64,000 nt of DNA from an uncultured Acidobacteriia bacterium. Lineage in GTDB: Bacteria > Acidobacteriota > Terriglobia > Bryobacterales > Bryobacteraceae. The translations under genes and the position numbers were made by a program. A model generated the notes under the pieces. That model searched no databases and was not told where the DNA came from. It saw only the letters and a list, made by a program, of their open reading frames with translations. The DNA lies in the NCBI GenBank assembly GCA_903907865.1, contig CAIVPR010000149.1, positions 1-64,000 of the forward strand, given 5' to 3'. The stretch's first letter is position 1; every line of letters begins with the position of its first letter. Below are positions 19,232 through 28,310 of this stretch, one piece after another.

Positions 19232-19821
19232 GGAGCCTCCGTGGCCCGCGTGGGCCGCCGGATTCAGCGTATCAAATGGGGTGCGCGATCTTCCTGCCGG
19301 CCTGGCGCGACGGCTACCAAATGCGATCAAGCCCGCGAATCGCGTCCCGTCCTCATATCGGGGTGCCAATGCGCTCGCGGAAGGGACGCTGGCCGCAGAA
19401 TCGCAAGGTGTACGGGCTTCAGGGTATCAAGGGTATCAAAAGGGACAGTGCAAATCCTGCACCCCGACGCATTCTTCGTACAATGGGACATGGCCGAGAT
19501 GCCGATCACGTTCGTTGGTCCTTACGCCTTCCAGCGCAGCGCAACAGTTCTGAAACCACAATCGGTTCGAGAGAGCATTGTTCAGGGCCTAACCGAAGCG
19601 ATTGCCGGGACGGAGGGTCGGAACAATGAAGTTCAAGTCACTGTCGTACAGAGACCCGAGGTAAACGGTCCAAGCCCGACGCCCCCGCTCGCGCCTTGTT
19701 GGCCGTGATCGCCAAGCACCCTGAAGCCGTGGATGATGCACTGCGCAAGGCCAGCTGACGATTGAGCGCCTTGCATGTCGGGCGGTTGTAGTCGCGGTCG
19801 CTATCATGAAACTGCCAGAGG
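19232..19821. other. 590-bp intergenic region with no secure gene
   Basis: It contains a short direct repeat of GGGTATCAA (two copies within 19422-19440) and a weak ORF 19490-19708 (72 aa, plus). It also contains the apparently broken reading frame described separately at 19626. Nothing else convincing on either strand. Confidence 0.5.
19626..19758 (+). pseudogene. Possible frameshifted small gene
   Basis: ATG 19626 (after GGAGGGTCGGAACA) reads MKFKSLSYRDPR and then stops. In another frame, the bases directly after give RGKRSKPDAPARALLAVIAK and end in HPEAVDDALRKAS before TGA 19758. Joined across a one- or two-base shift near 19659, this is a coherent basic, helical protein of about 45 aa. 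It could be a decayed gene or a coincidence. Confidence 0.35.
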
Positions 19822-21378
19822 ATGCCCAACTTTACCGAATCGTCCGAAGAATTCTTCGCCCGCGGCGGAGCCCCCAGCACCACCATTGAGGGTGCACAGG
19901 TCTTCGACTCCGAGTCCGACGCCCGCCTCGCCCTCTTCTACCGCCAACTGAAGACCGGTCCATGGATCCAACCCGGCCCGCGCGTCGCCATCGCCGACGG
20001 TCAACAGATCACGAGCCCCGGAATCGACCAGCCCCTCCCCAATTCCACCTTCCCGTTCCGGCCCCTGAAGCTCTACCCGGTCTCCGCCGACAGCCAGGCC
20101 GAACTCCTCACCAGCGTCGCAGCACTGGCCAACAACACACCCGTCCAAGCCTTCCAAGAATGGTCGCCCGCCCGCCATTCCGCCGTCATCCTCGCGAAAA
20201 ACCCCGAAGAACTGGCCCGCGAAATCGCCCAAGCCCAAATCGGCATCCCGCGCGCCTTCGAATCCGGCGGCGAGTGGAAGACTCCCGGCGGCAGCTACTT
20301 CACCGCCACCCCGCTCGGTGCCGACGGAGTCGCCTTCCTCTATCCCGGCATCGGCAGCCCCTATCCCGGTCTCGGCGCGGACCTCTTCTCCCTCTCCCCG
20401 CCCCTCCAGGACCGCTTCGAGGCCATGACCCGCGGCGAGGCCCACCACTACCTCCACGTCGACGAGATGTATCCGGCAACGCCCGGCAATGAGGCCGCCT
20501 TCTACCGCGACGTCGTCATGCTCGGCCACTGCGCCATCGCCACATCGCTCATCTACACTTGGATCTTGCGCGAACTCTTCGGCGTCAAGCCCCGGGCCGC
20601 CTGCGGCTACAGCTTCGGCGAGGCCATCATGCTCGCCTGCCTCGGCGTCTGGCCCGACCCTCTCGAACTAGCCAAGAACCTCGACCGCATCCCCACCTTC
20701 AGCACCCGCCTCCACGGACCCAAGGATTCCATCCGCGAACAGTGGGGCCTGCCGCCGGGCACCAAGGTCGAGTGGGATTCCTGGACAGTCCGCACCACCC
20801 CCGCGATCGCCTTCGCCGCCATCAAACCGGAAAAAAACGTATTCCTCTGCAACATCAACACGCCGGGCGAGGTGGTCATCGCGGGCGACCGCAATGGCTG
20901 CAACCGGGCGCTCGAACGCATCGGCGCTTCCGTCGCCAGCCCCGTGCCGATCCCCGTCACCATGCACTGCGAGGCCACGCGCGGCGAGTACGACAACCTG
21001 GTCGCGATCCACGACCTCACCGTGATCCCGCAACCCGGCATCGACTTCTTCTCGTCCGCCTATTGCCGCCCCATCGATTTCGCCAAGGAATCTCCCGCGC
21101 ACACCACCGCCGAGGCCTACTGCCGCGTGGCCGACTTCCCCCGGCTCGTGCGGAACATTTACGCGACAGGCCCGAAAATCTTCCTCGAACTGGGCGGACG
21201 GCGCAATTGCTGCACCTGGATCGAGAAGATCCTCAAAGACCGCCCGCATTCCGCCATCCCCTGCGACCTCAAGGGACAGCCCAGCGAAGTGTCGATCCTC
21301 CGCGCGCTGGCCCGGCTTGTCTCGAACGGCGTGCCGGTCGACTTGCGGGCGCTCTACTCGGTAGTAGAATCAAGGTGA
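19822..21378 (+). CDS. Orphan PfaB/PKS-type acyltransferase
   Basis: 518 aa. The second half is an acyltransferase domain of the malonyl-CoA:ACP type. It has an oxyanion-loop-like FLYPGIGSPYPGLG (about 172-185), the nucleophile motif GYSFGE (Ser264), NINTPGEVVIAG (344-355) and His382 in VTMHCEA. These phrases resemble the PfaB subunits of polyunsaturated-fatty-acid synthases and related glycolipid/PKS acyltransferases more than FabD. The first 165 residues are not recognised and could be a degenerate partner domain. There is no ketosynthase, ACP or other PKS gene in this window, so it acts with a synthase elsewhere or on its own. Confidence 0.75.
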   Translation: MPNFTESSEEFFARGGAPSTTIEGAQVFDSESDARLALFYRQLKTGPWIQPGPRVAIADGQQITSPGIDQPLPNSTFPFRPLKLYPVSADSQAELLTSVAALANNTPVQAFQEWSPARHSAVILAKNPEELAREIAQAQIGIPRAFESGGEWKTPGGSYFTATPLGADGVAFLYPGIGSPYPGLGADLFSLSPPLQDRFEAMTRGEAHHYLHVDEMYPATPGNEAAFYRDVVMLGHCAIATSLIYTWILRELFGVKPRAACGYSFGEAIMLACLGVWPDPLELAKNLDRIPTFSTRLHGPKDSIREQWGLPPGTKVEWDSWTVRTTPAIAFAAIKPEKNVFLCNINTPGEVVIAGDRNGCNRALERIGASVASPVPIPVTMHCEATRGEYDNLVAIHDLTVIPQPGIDFFSSAYCRPIDFAKESPAHTTAEAYCRVADFPRLVRNIYATGPKIFLELGGRRNCCTWIEKILKDRPHSAIPCDLKGQPSEVSILRALARLVSNGVPVDLRALYSVVESR

Positions 21379-21391
21379 ATAGGACTTGTTT

Positions 21392-21985
21392 ATGAGACTT
21401 TCATCCATCCTCTGCGTAGTCCTATCGGTCGCAAACCTGCTTGCGGCGGAGCCGCTTTCCAGCAGCGACGCTCCGCAGGCTGACATGAAGACTCCGGTCA
21501 TCAGCGTTTACTCGGGCAACCACGCGGTGAACAGCGTGCCAAACAAAGACGCCTTCGCCCCGGTCGTGCGGATTCTGACCCCCCAGGGAGCCCCGATCAG
21601 CGGGGTTGCGGTGCGGTTCGAACTTCCCGATACCAACGTGGGTTACTACGGCAACCACCAGGCGACCTTCGAAACAACCACCGACAACAAGGGATTTGCG
21701 ACGGCCAGGGGTTATGTGCCCGCCAAGATCGGCCCCGTGACGATCAAGGCCACGGCGACACACGAAGGTGCGGTCATCTCGGCCACGGTATTCCAGCGGA
21801 ACGGCAAGCAGCCGCAGGTGATCACCGTCGAGGAGAAAAAGAGCCGGGCGTCGTCGTTGGGCAACAAGTGGCTCCTGTTGGGAGTGGCGGTCGTGGTGGG
21901 TATTGTCGTGGCCGTCGTGGCCACCCGCAGCTCCTCAACCGGGACGATCAAACTGGGGACGCCGACCGTCGGAGGTGGCGCCTGA
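21392..21985 (+). CDS. Membrane-anchored Ig-like (Big_1) protein
   Basis: 197 aa. N-terminal signal peptide, then one invasin/Big-1-like Ig domain (about 38-125: VVRILTPQGAPISGVAVRFE and TDNKGFATARGYVPAKIGPV are typical strands). A C-terminal membrane helix (about 153-175) and a short Ser/Thr tail follow. Probably a surface or periplasmic adhesive module held in the membrane. Its stop overlaps the CTG start of the next gene. Three secreted proteins follow one another here. Confidence 0.7.
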   Translation: MRLSSILCVVLSVANLLAAEPLSSSDAPQADMKTPVISVYSGNHAVNSVPNKDAFAPVVRILTPQGAPISGVAVRFELPDTNVGYYGNHQATFETTTDNKGFATARGYVPAKIGPVTIKATATHEGAVISATVFQRNGKQPQVITVEEKKSRASSLGNKWLLLGVAVVVGIVVAVVATRSSSTGTIKLGTPTVGGGA

Positions 21986-22953
21986 TCCGCTGCACCAGTT
22001 TCGCGCTGTTCGCGGCCTTGACGGCACAGGCGCAACAGGTGCAGGTGTCCGGCGTTACTTCCGGGGCGCTTTTCGACCCCCCGTCGGGCAGTATCCGCCA
22101 AGTTCTAGGCGTTCCCGGCGGGGCCCGGTTTGGCTCCCCGATCGTAAGCGGCCTCGACAACGCGTGGATTTCACCCGACGGGAAAAGCGCCGTCACACTG
22201 GCGGCCGGACAGGTCTCGGGCATTCGGATTCAGGCGGACGGCGGCTACTCGACAACTCCATGGGGGCCCGCGCCGGACAAATTCAAAGCCGTTTGGTCGC
22301 GCGACGGCAAGGCGGCAGTCGGAATCTACCCCCAGGAGGACGGCACCGCGGCATTCCAAGTCTGGCGCGTTGAACAGTCGTCGGTGGACGGGCCGATCCC
22401 GATAACTTTGGTCTACGCCTCGATCCGCAGCCTCGCGGTCCGGGCCCGCACGTCGGAAATCTTCGCAGCCGTCCAAGACGCCAACGCCGGGGGACTTTAC
22501 AGCGTCGCCTTCAGCGGCAACTCCTCGCAGCTCAACTCCCAAATCGGCTTGGAGGCGTTGGCCCTCGACACGGTGGACACGCTCCTCTACGGGTTCACGT
22601 CGACCGGGAATACGCTGCTGACCTTCAACACCGCGACAGACTCCCTGCCTGTCGCGATGCCAGCCCAAGTTTCGACCGAAGTCACCTGCCCTTGCTCGCT
22701 GGCCCCCTCCACTGACGGGGGCCATCTCGCCCTTGCCTACGCGGCGACCGACCAGTTGCTCGTCTATGAAACCGCCACCGCCAATCCACCGGCTGTAATA
22801 CTGCTCGAAGGTCGCCCCGAAGGCTTGGACGCCTACGGCTCCGCAGGGTTGTTTACGTTGGCGCTGCGCCGCCAGGACGCGGCGAGCGCGCTGCTGCTGG
22901 ACGTGAAATCGGGCTCGGTGTATTTCGTTCCGGCCTCGCCGCCTGCCAACTAA
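21982..22953 (+). CDS. Secreted beta-propeller-like protein with CTG start
   Basis: 323 aa from CTG 21982. The frame has no ATG/GTG/TTG that would give a signal peptide. The CTG sits 6 nt after a perfect GGAGG (21971-21975), overlaps the upstream stop (CTGA) and opens directly into a signal peptide (LIRCTSFALFAALTAQA). The mature part has repeated WISPDGKSAV-like and LAPSTDGGHLALAY strands as in WD40/TolB-type propellers. Function unknown; likely co-exported with its neighbours. Confidence 0.65.
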   Translation: MIRCTSFALFAALTAQAQQVQVSGVTSGALFDPPSGSIRQVLGVPGGARFGSPIVSGLDNAWISPDGKSAVTLAAGQVSGIRIQADGGYSTTPWGPAPDKFKAVWSRDGKAAVGIYPQEDGTAAFQVWRVEQSSVDGPIPITLVYASIRSLAVRARTSEIFAAVQDANAGGLYSVAFSGNSSQLNSQIGLEALALDTVDTLLYGFTSTGNTLLTFNTATDSLPVAMPAQVSTEVTCPCSLAPSTDGGHLALAYAATDQLLVYETATANPPAVILLEGRPEGLDAYGSAGLFTLALRRQDAASALLLDVKSGSVYFVPASPPAN

Positions 22954-22958
22954 CCGCC

Positions 22959-25121
22959 ATGCGTGCCCTCCACTCCATCGCGCTCTTTTTGCTGGCTGGC
23001 GTCGGAAGCCTGTCCGCGCAGGTGATCCAGTTCCGCGTGCAGAGTTCCGGCAGCGTATTCGCCGTCCCGAACGCCGGAACCCTGACGATGGCAGCTCCCG
23101 CTCGCGGTCAGACTGCAGAGGTCACAGTAAGCGCCTTTTATGCGGGTGCGAAAGCGGCCAGCATCCTCAAGACGGAGCTGCTGGGCACCTCGGACTACGC
23201 GCTCGGCTCCACCGCCACGCCAACCCTGCAGCCTACCGACATTTACTCCTTCCCCGTGCGCTACACGGCCTCGACCGCGAATGCCACGCAGGCGCTGCTG
23301 GTGGTCACCTACCGGGAGACTGGCGGCGACATCGCCACGGCCGGTTTTGGCATCTCCGGGACCGCGCCACAGGTCGTCGCCACCTACTCCCTGCCGTCCG
23401 ACAACAACGCGAGGACGCTGGCAAGCGGCGGTCAACTAGCCCTGCCTCCGGTACCGGTCTACACTCCGGCCCAGGCGACCGTAACGCTCAACAACACCGG
23501 ATCCGCGACGGCGACAATCACCGGCATCACGGCGTCGGGCTCAGTGTTTGACCTGATCAACCTGCCCCTGCTGCCTCTGACCATCGATCCCGCGCGCAGC
23601 ATCTCGTTCAACGTCCGGTTCCAACCCACGGACCCTGGCTCGCTCGCAGGCACGGTCCAGGTGAATGGCCCCGGAAGTCCGTTCGTCTTTGCCGTCACCG
23701 GCTCAGCCTACGCCGCGCAGTTGAGTTATACGCTGGTTCCCGATACCGGGACCCCGACCGCGGTCACCGCGAATTCCACGCTGACGTTCCCGTCGACCTT
23801 GGTCGGACAGCAGGCGAGCCTCCGGCTGCGCCTCGCCAACCAGACTCCCAGCAGCTTCACCCTTTCCAGCATCTCTTTGAGCGACTCCACCAACTTCCAG
23901 TTGCCGACCCTGCCCGTATTCCCGCTCATCCTCGCCAGCGGCGCGTCTCTGGACGTTCAGGCGAATTTCGTTCCGGGCAAGGGCGGCATCTTCAATTCGC
24001 AACTGCGTATCGGCAACGACTCCATCCTTTTGACCGGGGCCGGTTTGAGCAGCGCACTCGATTTTTCCGTCGTCGGCCCCCAGGGCGAGACCCTGATCGC
24101 GCCAGGCGGCACGATTCCCTTCCCCATTACTGCCGTCGGGACCATCGGAACCGCCAACGTGGTGATCCGCAACAAAACCTCGGCACCTGTCACATTGACC
24201 GCTTGGAGCTTGGCGAACGACCGCTCGGCTTTCGCGGTAACAGGTACGCCACAGTTTCCGTTGACGCTGCAGCCCTCGCAGTCGGCGAATTTCTCGGTAC
24301 AGTTTACCCCCAACACCACCGGGCCGTTTTCCGGAACCGTGGTCTTCGACACGTATTCCTACACGTTGGTCGCATCGGCGACTTCGCCATCTTCCATTCC
24401 GAATCTGACCATCGCGGGAGCACCCGCCTCCGTGACGGCTTTGCAGCAGCTACCGCTCTCGGTTTCCATCGACAAGGTTTGGCCGATTGATTTGGTGGGA
24501 GACCTGACGCTTTCATTCGATTCGGGGGCGTTCACGATCGACCCCTCGGTGCAGTTCTCGACAGGCGGCATCAAGGTGAGCTTCAAGATCCCCGCAGGCT
24601 CCCTGAAGGCGACGTTCGCCAACAGCAGCACTCTGGTGCGGATTCAAACGGGCAGCGTGGCGGGCGAGATCCAAGTCACCCCGACGCTCCGTACTGCGTC
24701 GAGCTTGGACGTAGGCCCCGTTTCCGCCTCGGTTCTCCGGCTGACTGTTGCTCCGGCCGCTCCAACTTTGTTCAGCATTGGACTCACAACTACCGGCGGG
24801 GTGTACCTGGTGCAAGTGACGGGGATTTCAACGCCCCGCAGCCTGGGCCATGCGCACCTCAAGTTTGCGCCCACCGGCAAGATCCCGTTCGGCACAACGG
24901 ATTTCACCGTTGATTTGACCGCCGTGTCCAATGCTTGGTTCCGCACCACCACTTCGAATTCCTATGGCGGACTGTTTACGGTGTCGATCCCGGTCTCGCT
25001 CACGATTCCCACGTCACTCGCAACCACCGCGCTGACGCTTGCCGACGTCTTCAAATCGATCACCATGGACGTGGATAATTCGCTCGGCGTCTCCGCCCCG
25101 CTGACCTTGACAGTCCAATAA
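22959..25121 (+). CDS. Secreted choice-of-anchor-D (ASH/Ig-like) repeat protein
   Basis: 720 aa with signal peptide 1-20. Four tandem beta-sandwich domains of the ASH / choice-of-anchor-D type occupy about residues 25-510. They are recognised by phrases such as VTLNNTGSATATITGI, SISFNVRFQPTDPGSLAGTV and SANFSVQFTPNTTGPFSGTV. A further C-terminal beta domain follows. Such proteins are common large secreted proteins in Acidobacteriota. Starts 5 bp after the upstream gene, completing a three-gene secreted-protein operon. Confidence 0.8.
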   Translation: MRALHSIALFLLAGVGSLSAQVIQFRVQSSGSVFAVPNAGTLTMAAPARGQTAEVTVSAFYAGAKAASILKTELLGTSDYALGSTATPTLQPTDIYSFPVRYTASTANATQALLVVTYRETGGDIATAGFGISGTAPQVVATYSLPSDNNARTLASGGQLALPPVPVYTPAQATVTLNNTGSATATITGITASGSVFDLINLPLLPLTIDPARSISFNVRFQPTDPGSLAGTVQVNGPGSPFVFAVTGSAYAAQLSYTLVPDTGTPTAVTANSTLTFPSTLVGQQASLRLRLANQTPSSFTLSSISLSDSTNFQLPTLPVFPLILASGASLDVQANFVPGKGGIFNSQLRIGNDSILLTGAGLSSALDFSVVGPQGETLIAPGGTIPFPITAVGTIGTANVVIRNKTSAPVTLTAWSLANDRSAFAVTGTPQFPLTLQPSQSANFSVQFTPNTTGPFSGTVVFDTYSYTLVASATSPSSIPNLTIAGAPASVTALQQLPLSVSIDKVWPIDLVGDLTLSFDSGAFTIDPSVQFSTGGIKVSFKIPAGSLKATFANSSTLVRIQTGSVAGEIQVTPTLRTASSLDVGPVSASVLRLTVAPAAPTLFSIGLTTTGGVYLVQVTGISTPRSLGHAHLKFAPTGKIPFGTTDFTVDLTAVSNAWFRTTTSNSYGGLFTVSIPVSLTIPTSLATTALTLADVFKSITMDVDNSLGVSAPLTLTVQ

Positions 25122-25247
25122 ACCTCGAAACGGTGTTTGGCGGCGCTTCAATGGCGTCCCTCCGCCCGTCGATAGACCCAGTACCTCCAGTACTGATACA
25201 CTGTCTAATAGCAGGTCTTGTTACGGCGCAGGTGAGGTGCGCCAGGT

Positions 25248-26435
25248 ATGATGGACAGCCGGGATGACCATCCAACGATCTTGATCGTTGTGTCGATTGA
25301 TGCCATAGGCGTGGCGCGGCTCCCCGGGATCTTCCATCGGGCGGGCTACGTGGTGGATGTTTTGGCGCGCCAGCGCACGGCGGTCCTTGCCAGCCGTTTC
25401 GTGTCCAACCGGCGGGTTGTTGCTGGCGGGCCGGTTGACGTGGCACAGGCGCTTGCCGAGGGTCTGCCCGAGTTCACCAAGACCTACGATTGGATCCTTC
25501 CTGCCGACGAACCGCTGCTTGAAGCAATCGCCGAACGTCCCGACCGGGAGCTGATGGCAGCCCGAATGCCCTTACTGCCACGCCCCGCAATAATGGACGA
25601 GGTTCTCTCAAAGATCAAGTTCCTTACGCGCGCGGTGGCAGTCGGTTTGCCAATTCCCGAATTCGAGATCTGCCATACCCACGACGAGATCGTAGCCGCG
25701 GTCGCGAAGCTGGGGTATCCCGTTGTTCTGAAGCGCGAGCGCAGCATGGCCGGTTCCGGCGTGCGCGTTGCGCGCGACCCGGCCGGACTGGCGCAAGGCA
25801 TCGCGCAGCTGGGGCAGGCCGACATCATGGTCCAACGCTGCATCCAAGGCCGGATCGGCGGGGCGACAATCCTCATGGAACATGGGGTTCCGATCCGATA
25901 CTTTGCCTTCTACAAGTTGTTCAATTGGCCGACGATCCTGGCACCGAGCGGCGGTGGCGAACTGGTGGAAGATCCCGAGATCGACGCCTTGGTGGACAAG
26001 GTTGGCGAGATGGAGCAGTTCCACGGCCTGTGCAGCATCGATTGGATGCGCGAGGACGGGACCGGGAAGATCTACCTGATTGAGTTCAATCCGCGTTCCA
26101 CGCCCAGCACCTATGCCTCCGGATGGGCGGGCTCGGACTTCATTCCAGTACTGCGCGGCATGCATCGGGAAAGGCCCAGGGCCGAACAAATCCGGCCGAG
26201 GGGCGGTGCCGGGCGGATTTTCCGCATGTTCCCGGAATCAGCCTTCCGGGCCATCGACGACCGGGACCTGTGCCTGTTTCTCCGTAGCCTGGGCTCGGCC
26301 CCGTGGGGCGACCCGGTGCTTCTGCTTGCGGTGTTCCGGCGGCTGGTTGGCCACTACGTCCCTACCGGTTGGAAAATATGGAAGAAATGGTCGGGCGTCG
26401 AACGCAGGAATCTGCATTCCAGACCTCCGTTGTGA
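25248..26435 (+). CDS. ATP-grasp domain protein
   Basis: 395 aa. The preATP-grasp region covers 1-110. The ATP-grasp fold follows: YPVVLKRERSMAGSGV (nucleotide-binding strand/loop) and IMVQRCIQGRIGGATIL, then IDWMREDGTGKIYLIEFNPR with the metal-binding E-x-N. This is the carbamoyl-phosphate-synthase/biotin-carboxylase-like family that makes amide or peptide-type bonds. The acceptor is unknown. It stands alone, without a biosynthetic cluster beside it. Confidence 0.75.
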   Translation: MMDSRDDHPTILIVVSIDAIGVARLPGIFHRAGYVVDVLARQRTAVLASRFVSNRRVVAGGPVDVAQALAEGLPEFTKTYDWILPADEPLLEAIAERPDRELMAARMPLLPRPAIMDEVLSKIKFLTRAVAVGLPIPEFEICHTHDEIVAAVAKLGYPVVLKRERSMAGSGVRVARDPAGLAQGIAQLGQADIMVQRCIQGRIGGATILMEHGVPIRYFAFYKLFNWPTILAPSGGGELVEDPEIDALVDKVGEMEQFHGLCSIDWMREDGTGKIYLIEFNPRSTPSTYASGWAGSDFIPVLRGMHRERPRAEQIRPRGGAGRIFRMFPESAFRAIDDRDLCLFLRSLGSAPWGDPVLLLAVFRRLVGHYVPTGWKIWKKWSGVERRNLHSRPPL

Positions 26436-26466
26436 ACCGCATGCGTCGCGAAAGGGTATGAGCTTG

Positions 26467-26475
26467 TGCTATGAT
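26467..26475 (+). promoter_or_regulatory. Extended -10 element for rpmE
   Basis: TGCTATGAT (TG at 26467-26468, -10 TATGAT at 26470-26475) matches an extended -10. No clear -35. It lies 24 bp upstream of the rpmE ATG. Confidence 0.4.
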
Positions 26476-26498
26476 GGTCTTTCCCTTCGAGTACAAGC

Positions 26499-26738
26499 AT
26501 GAAACCCGGTATCCACCCCGCCTACAATGAGTTGAACGTCATCTGCGCGTGTACGCATACGTTCAAAACGCGTTCCACCCACAAGGGCGACATCCGCGTT
26601 GAAATCTGCTCCAGCTGCCACCCGTTCTTCACGGGCAAGCAGAAGCTGATCGACACCGCAGGTCGCGTTGACAAGTTCCAGAGAAAGTACGCCGCGCAGA
26701 TCGCCGAGAAGGCCGCGCGCTTGGCAGCCAAGAACTAA
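26499..26738 (+). CDS. rpmE: 50S ribosomal protein L31
   Basis: 79 aa bL31 of the zinc-binding type. It starts [20 protein letters not shown] and carries the CxC pair (CAC) and [13 protein letters not shown], i.e. the C+ form. The C-terminus is extended by Lys/Ala-rich residues. It is a single-gene unit with its own promoter-like element and a strong terminator 16 bp downstream. Confidence 0.95.
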   Translation: MKPGIHPAYNELNVICACTHTFKTRSTHKGDIRVEICSSCHPFFTGKQKLIDTAGRVDKFQRKYAAQIAEKAARLAAKN

Positions 26739-26753
26739 ACCAGCCTCAGGGCA

Positions 26754-26797
26754 GCAAAAGGGGCGGAACCGGCACCAGCCAGTTCCGCCCCTTTTGC
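26754..26797 (+). terminator. Rho-independent terminator of rpmE
   Basis: A perfect 16-bp inverted repeat, GCAAAAGGGGCGGAAC (26754-26769) with 26782-26797, 12-nt loop, with the TTTT end in the descending arm. The AAAA on the other side lets it also act for the convergent minus-strand operon ending at 26814. Confidence 0.85.
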
Positions 26798-26813
26798 TAT
26801 TTCTTTTCGCCAA

Positions 26814-27218
26814 CTACTGGGCTTGCTTCTTCTTGGCCTGCGCGGCTGCGGCTCGTTCGGCACGCCAAGCGTCGTAGGCCGCGCGCTGCTTTTCATTCAG
26901 CACGTTGCGTATGCCCTCGACCCGGTCGCGGTCGATGGTCTCCCGCATCGGCTTGTGTTCCGCGTGCAGAGCGTCCAAGCGCCTTTTGGCCTCGTCCAAA
27001 ACCTTGTCGATCTCGGCAATCTGGACGTCGGTTGCTCCGACGCGCGTCCGAAGTTCTGAAAACAGCGTTTGCCGATACTGCGCCATCGTTCGCGGCGGAT
27101 TCGAATTGGCGCTGGCGGACCTGACCATGTAGAGCCGGTTTGAAACGCCTCCAACAAGCATGCCGCTGGCGAATACCGCGAGGAGATATAGTGTTGCGCT
27201 CAGGCGGGTTTTCGTCAT
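26814..27218 (-). CDS. CpxP/Spy-like periplasmic protein
   Basis: 134 aa from ATG 27218. N-terminal membrane/signal helix (about 8-28), then a long, highly charged helical region (QTLFSELRTRVGATDVQIAE onwards) with the LxxLxxxH and LNEKQRAAYD pattern of the LTXXQ (CpxP/Spy/ZraP) family. In this family the helices form a periplasmic chaperone or metal sensor. Third gene of the ECF sigma / anti-sigma operon, so probably part of an envelope-stress response. Confidence 0.7.
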   Translation of the reverse strand: MTKTRLSATLYLLAVFASGMLVGGVSNRLYMVRSASANSNPPRTMAQYRQTLFSELRTRVGATDVQIAEIDKVLDEAKRRLDALHAEHKPMRETIDRDRVEGIRNVLNEKQRAAYDAWRAERAAAAQAKKKQAQ

Positions 27219-27237
27219 GGCTGACTCCTGTCCAAAC

Positions 27238-27585
27238 TTATTGTTGCTCCAACTCCGCGATCCCTTCCAAACTGAAGGGTTCAAGCGACGAGATGTGCTC
27301 GGCGGCCAAGGCTTCCAAGTACGTGCCGGGTTCCCGGATTCCAGTTTGAGCGCCCCCCGACGGCACCGAGTTGGCGGCCAAGGTGCCCAGGATTACCGAC
27401 GCCGCGACAGCCGCCGTGACCAGTGCCTTGGCCATCCGGCTGAACAGGGTTGAGGACTTTTCGCGTGCGTCGATCCTTGCCCACATTCCAGGCATGAAGT
27501 TGACGCTCGGACTCGGATCGGGGCAGGCGTCGCGGTAGGCGACGAACAGAGCGCCCAGCTTGGCGTCCAATTCGTTGTCGTTCAT
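27238..27585 (-). CDS. Putative anti-sigma factor
   Basis: 115 aa. Cytoplasmic N-terminal part (about 1-45) with a helical DAKLGALFVAYRDACPDPSPSVNFMPGMWARI segment, one membrane helix (about 52-70) and a short periplasmic tail. No zinc-binding HxxxCxxC motif. The call rests on size, topology and its place directly after an ECF sigma gene. ATG 27585 was chosen because AAGGTAG precedes it. Confidence 0.6.
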   Translation of the reverse strand: MNDNELDAKLGALFVAYRDACPDPSPSVNFMPGMWARIDAREKSSTLFSRMAKALVTAAVAASVILGTLAANSVPSGGAQTGIREPGTYLEALAAEHISSLEPFSLEGIAELEQQ

Positions 27586-27699
27586 TCCGCTACCTTTTCC
27601 AGTCGTCATCGCATTCCTCATATGATCATAGCGCTCGGACTCTTGTTCCGATCCCATTCCCTGCTTGATTTGGCGGACGGCAACCGGTACCGGTTACAC

Positions 27700-28263
27700 C
27701 TATTCGCCGCCCCGGCGCATGTTTTTCAAGACGCGCTGGCGGGCCCGGAACAGCCGTACTTTCAGCGCGTTCTCATTCACCCCGTAGACCTTCTCCATCT
27801 CCTTCAAGGACAACCCTTCGACCTCTTTGAGCGTCAACAGGATCCGGTCCTCGTCGGAAACCGAGGCCAACAGGGTTTCTACAGTATCCCGCACCCGGCT
27901 CCTTTCCGACTCGTCCAACTGTACTTTGGAACCGGCGGCGGCATCGGCCATGGTGACCTGCTGCTCCGATAGGTCGGACATGCGGGATTCACGACGGCGT
28001 TTGCTCTTGCGCAGGTAGTCGTAGCAGGCGTTTACGGTGAGTCGGTACAGCCACGGCTCGAAGACCTCCGGCGTGCGCAGTTGCTCCAAGGAGAAATACA
28101 GGCGCATGAACACCTCCTGTGCGACATCCTCAACATCCTCGGGGCGACCGATCAGACGCGAAATGGTACCCAGAATGCGGCGGCGATAGGCAGTCACGAC
28201 TAGGTTGAATGCACCCCCGTCTCCCCCGCGCGCTTTTTGGATCAGCTCGAACTCAACCAGCAA
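27700..28263 (-). CDS. ECF RNA polymerase sigma factor
   Basis: 187 aa. Region 2 is visible at 18-85 (AFNLVVTAYRRRILGTISRL, DVEDVAQEVFMRLYFSL) and region 4 at about 128-180 (LLTLKEVEGLSLKEMEKVYG, VNENALKVRLFRARQRVL). The linker is Asp/Glu-rich. It heads an operon with a membrane anti-sigma and a CpxP-like protein, the usual layout for envelope-stress ECF systems, so it probably controls its own operon. Confidence 0.92.
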   Translation of the reverse strand: MLVEFELIQKARGGDGGAFNLVVTAYRRRILGTISRLIGRPEDVEDVAQEVFMRLYFSLEQLRTPEVFEPWLYRLTVNACYDYLRKSKRRRESRMSDLSEQQVTMADAAAGSKVQLDESERSRVRDTVETLLASVSDEDRILLTLKEVEGLSLKEMEKVYGVNENALKVRLFRARQRVLKNMRRGGE

Positions 28264-28310
28264 ACCTTTAGGGTACCGTCGTTGGTGCCCGGAAAACCAC
28301 TATGAAACCT

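Noticed and set aside
18079-19629. 516-aa plus-strand open frame across the mutarotase-like and DUF2007-like genes
   Set aside because: Antisense shadow: the minus-strand genes have a signal peptide, ribosome sites and a family match.
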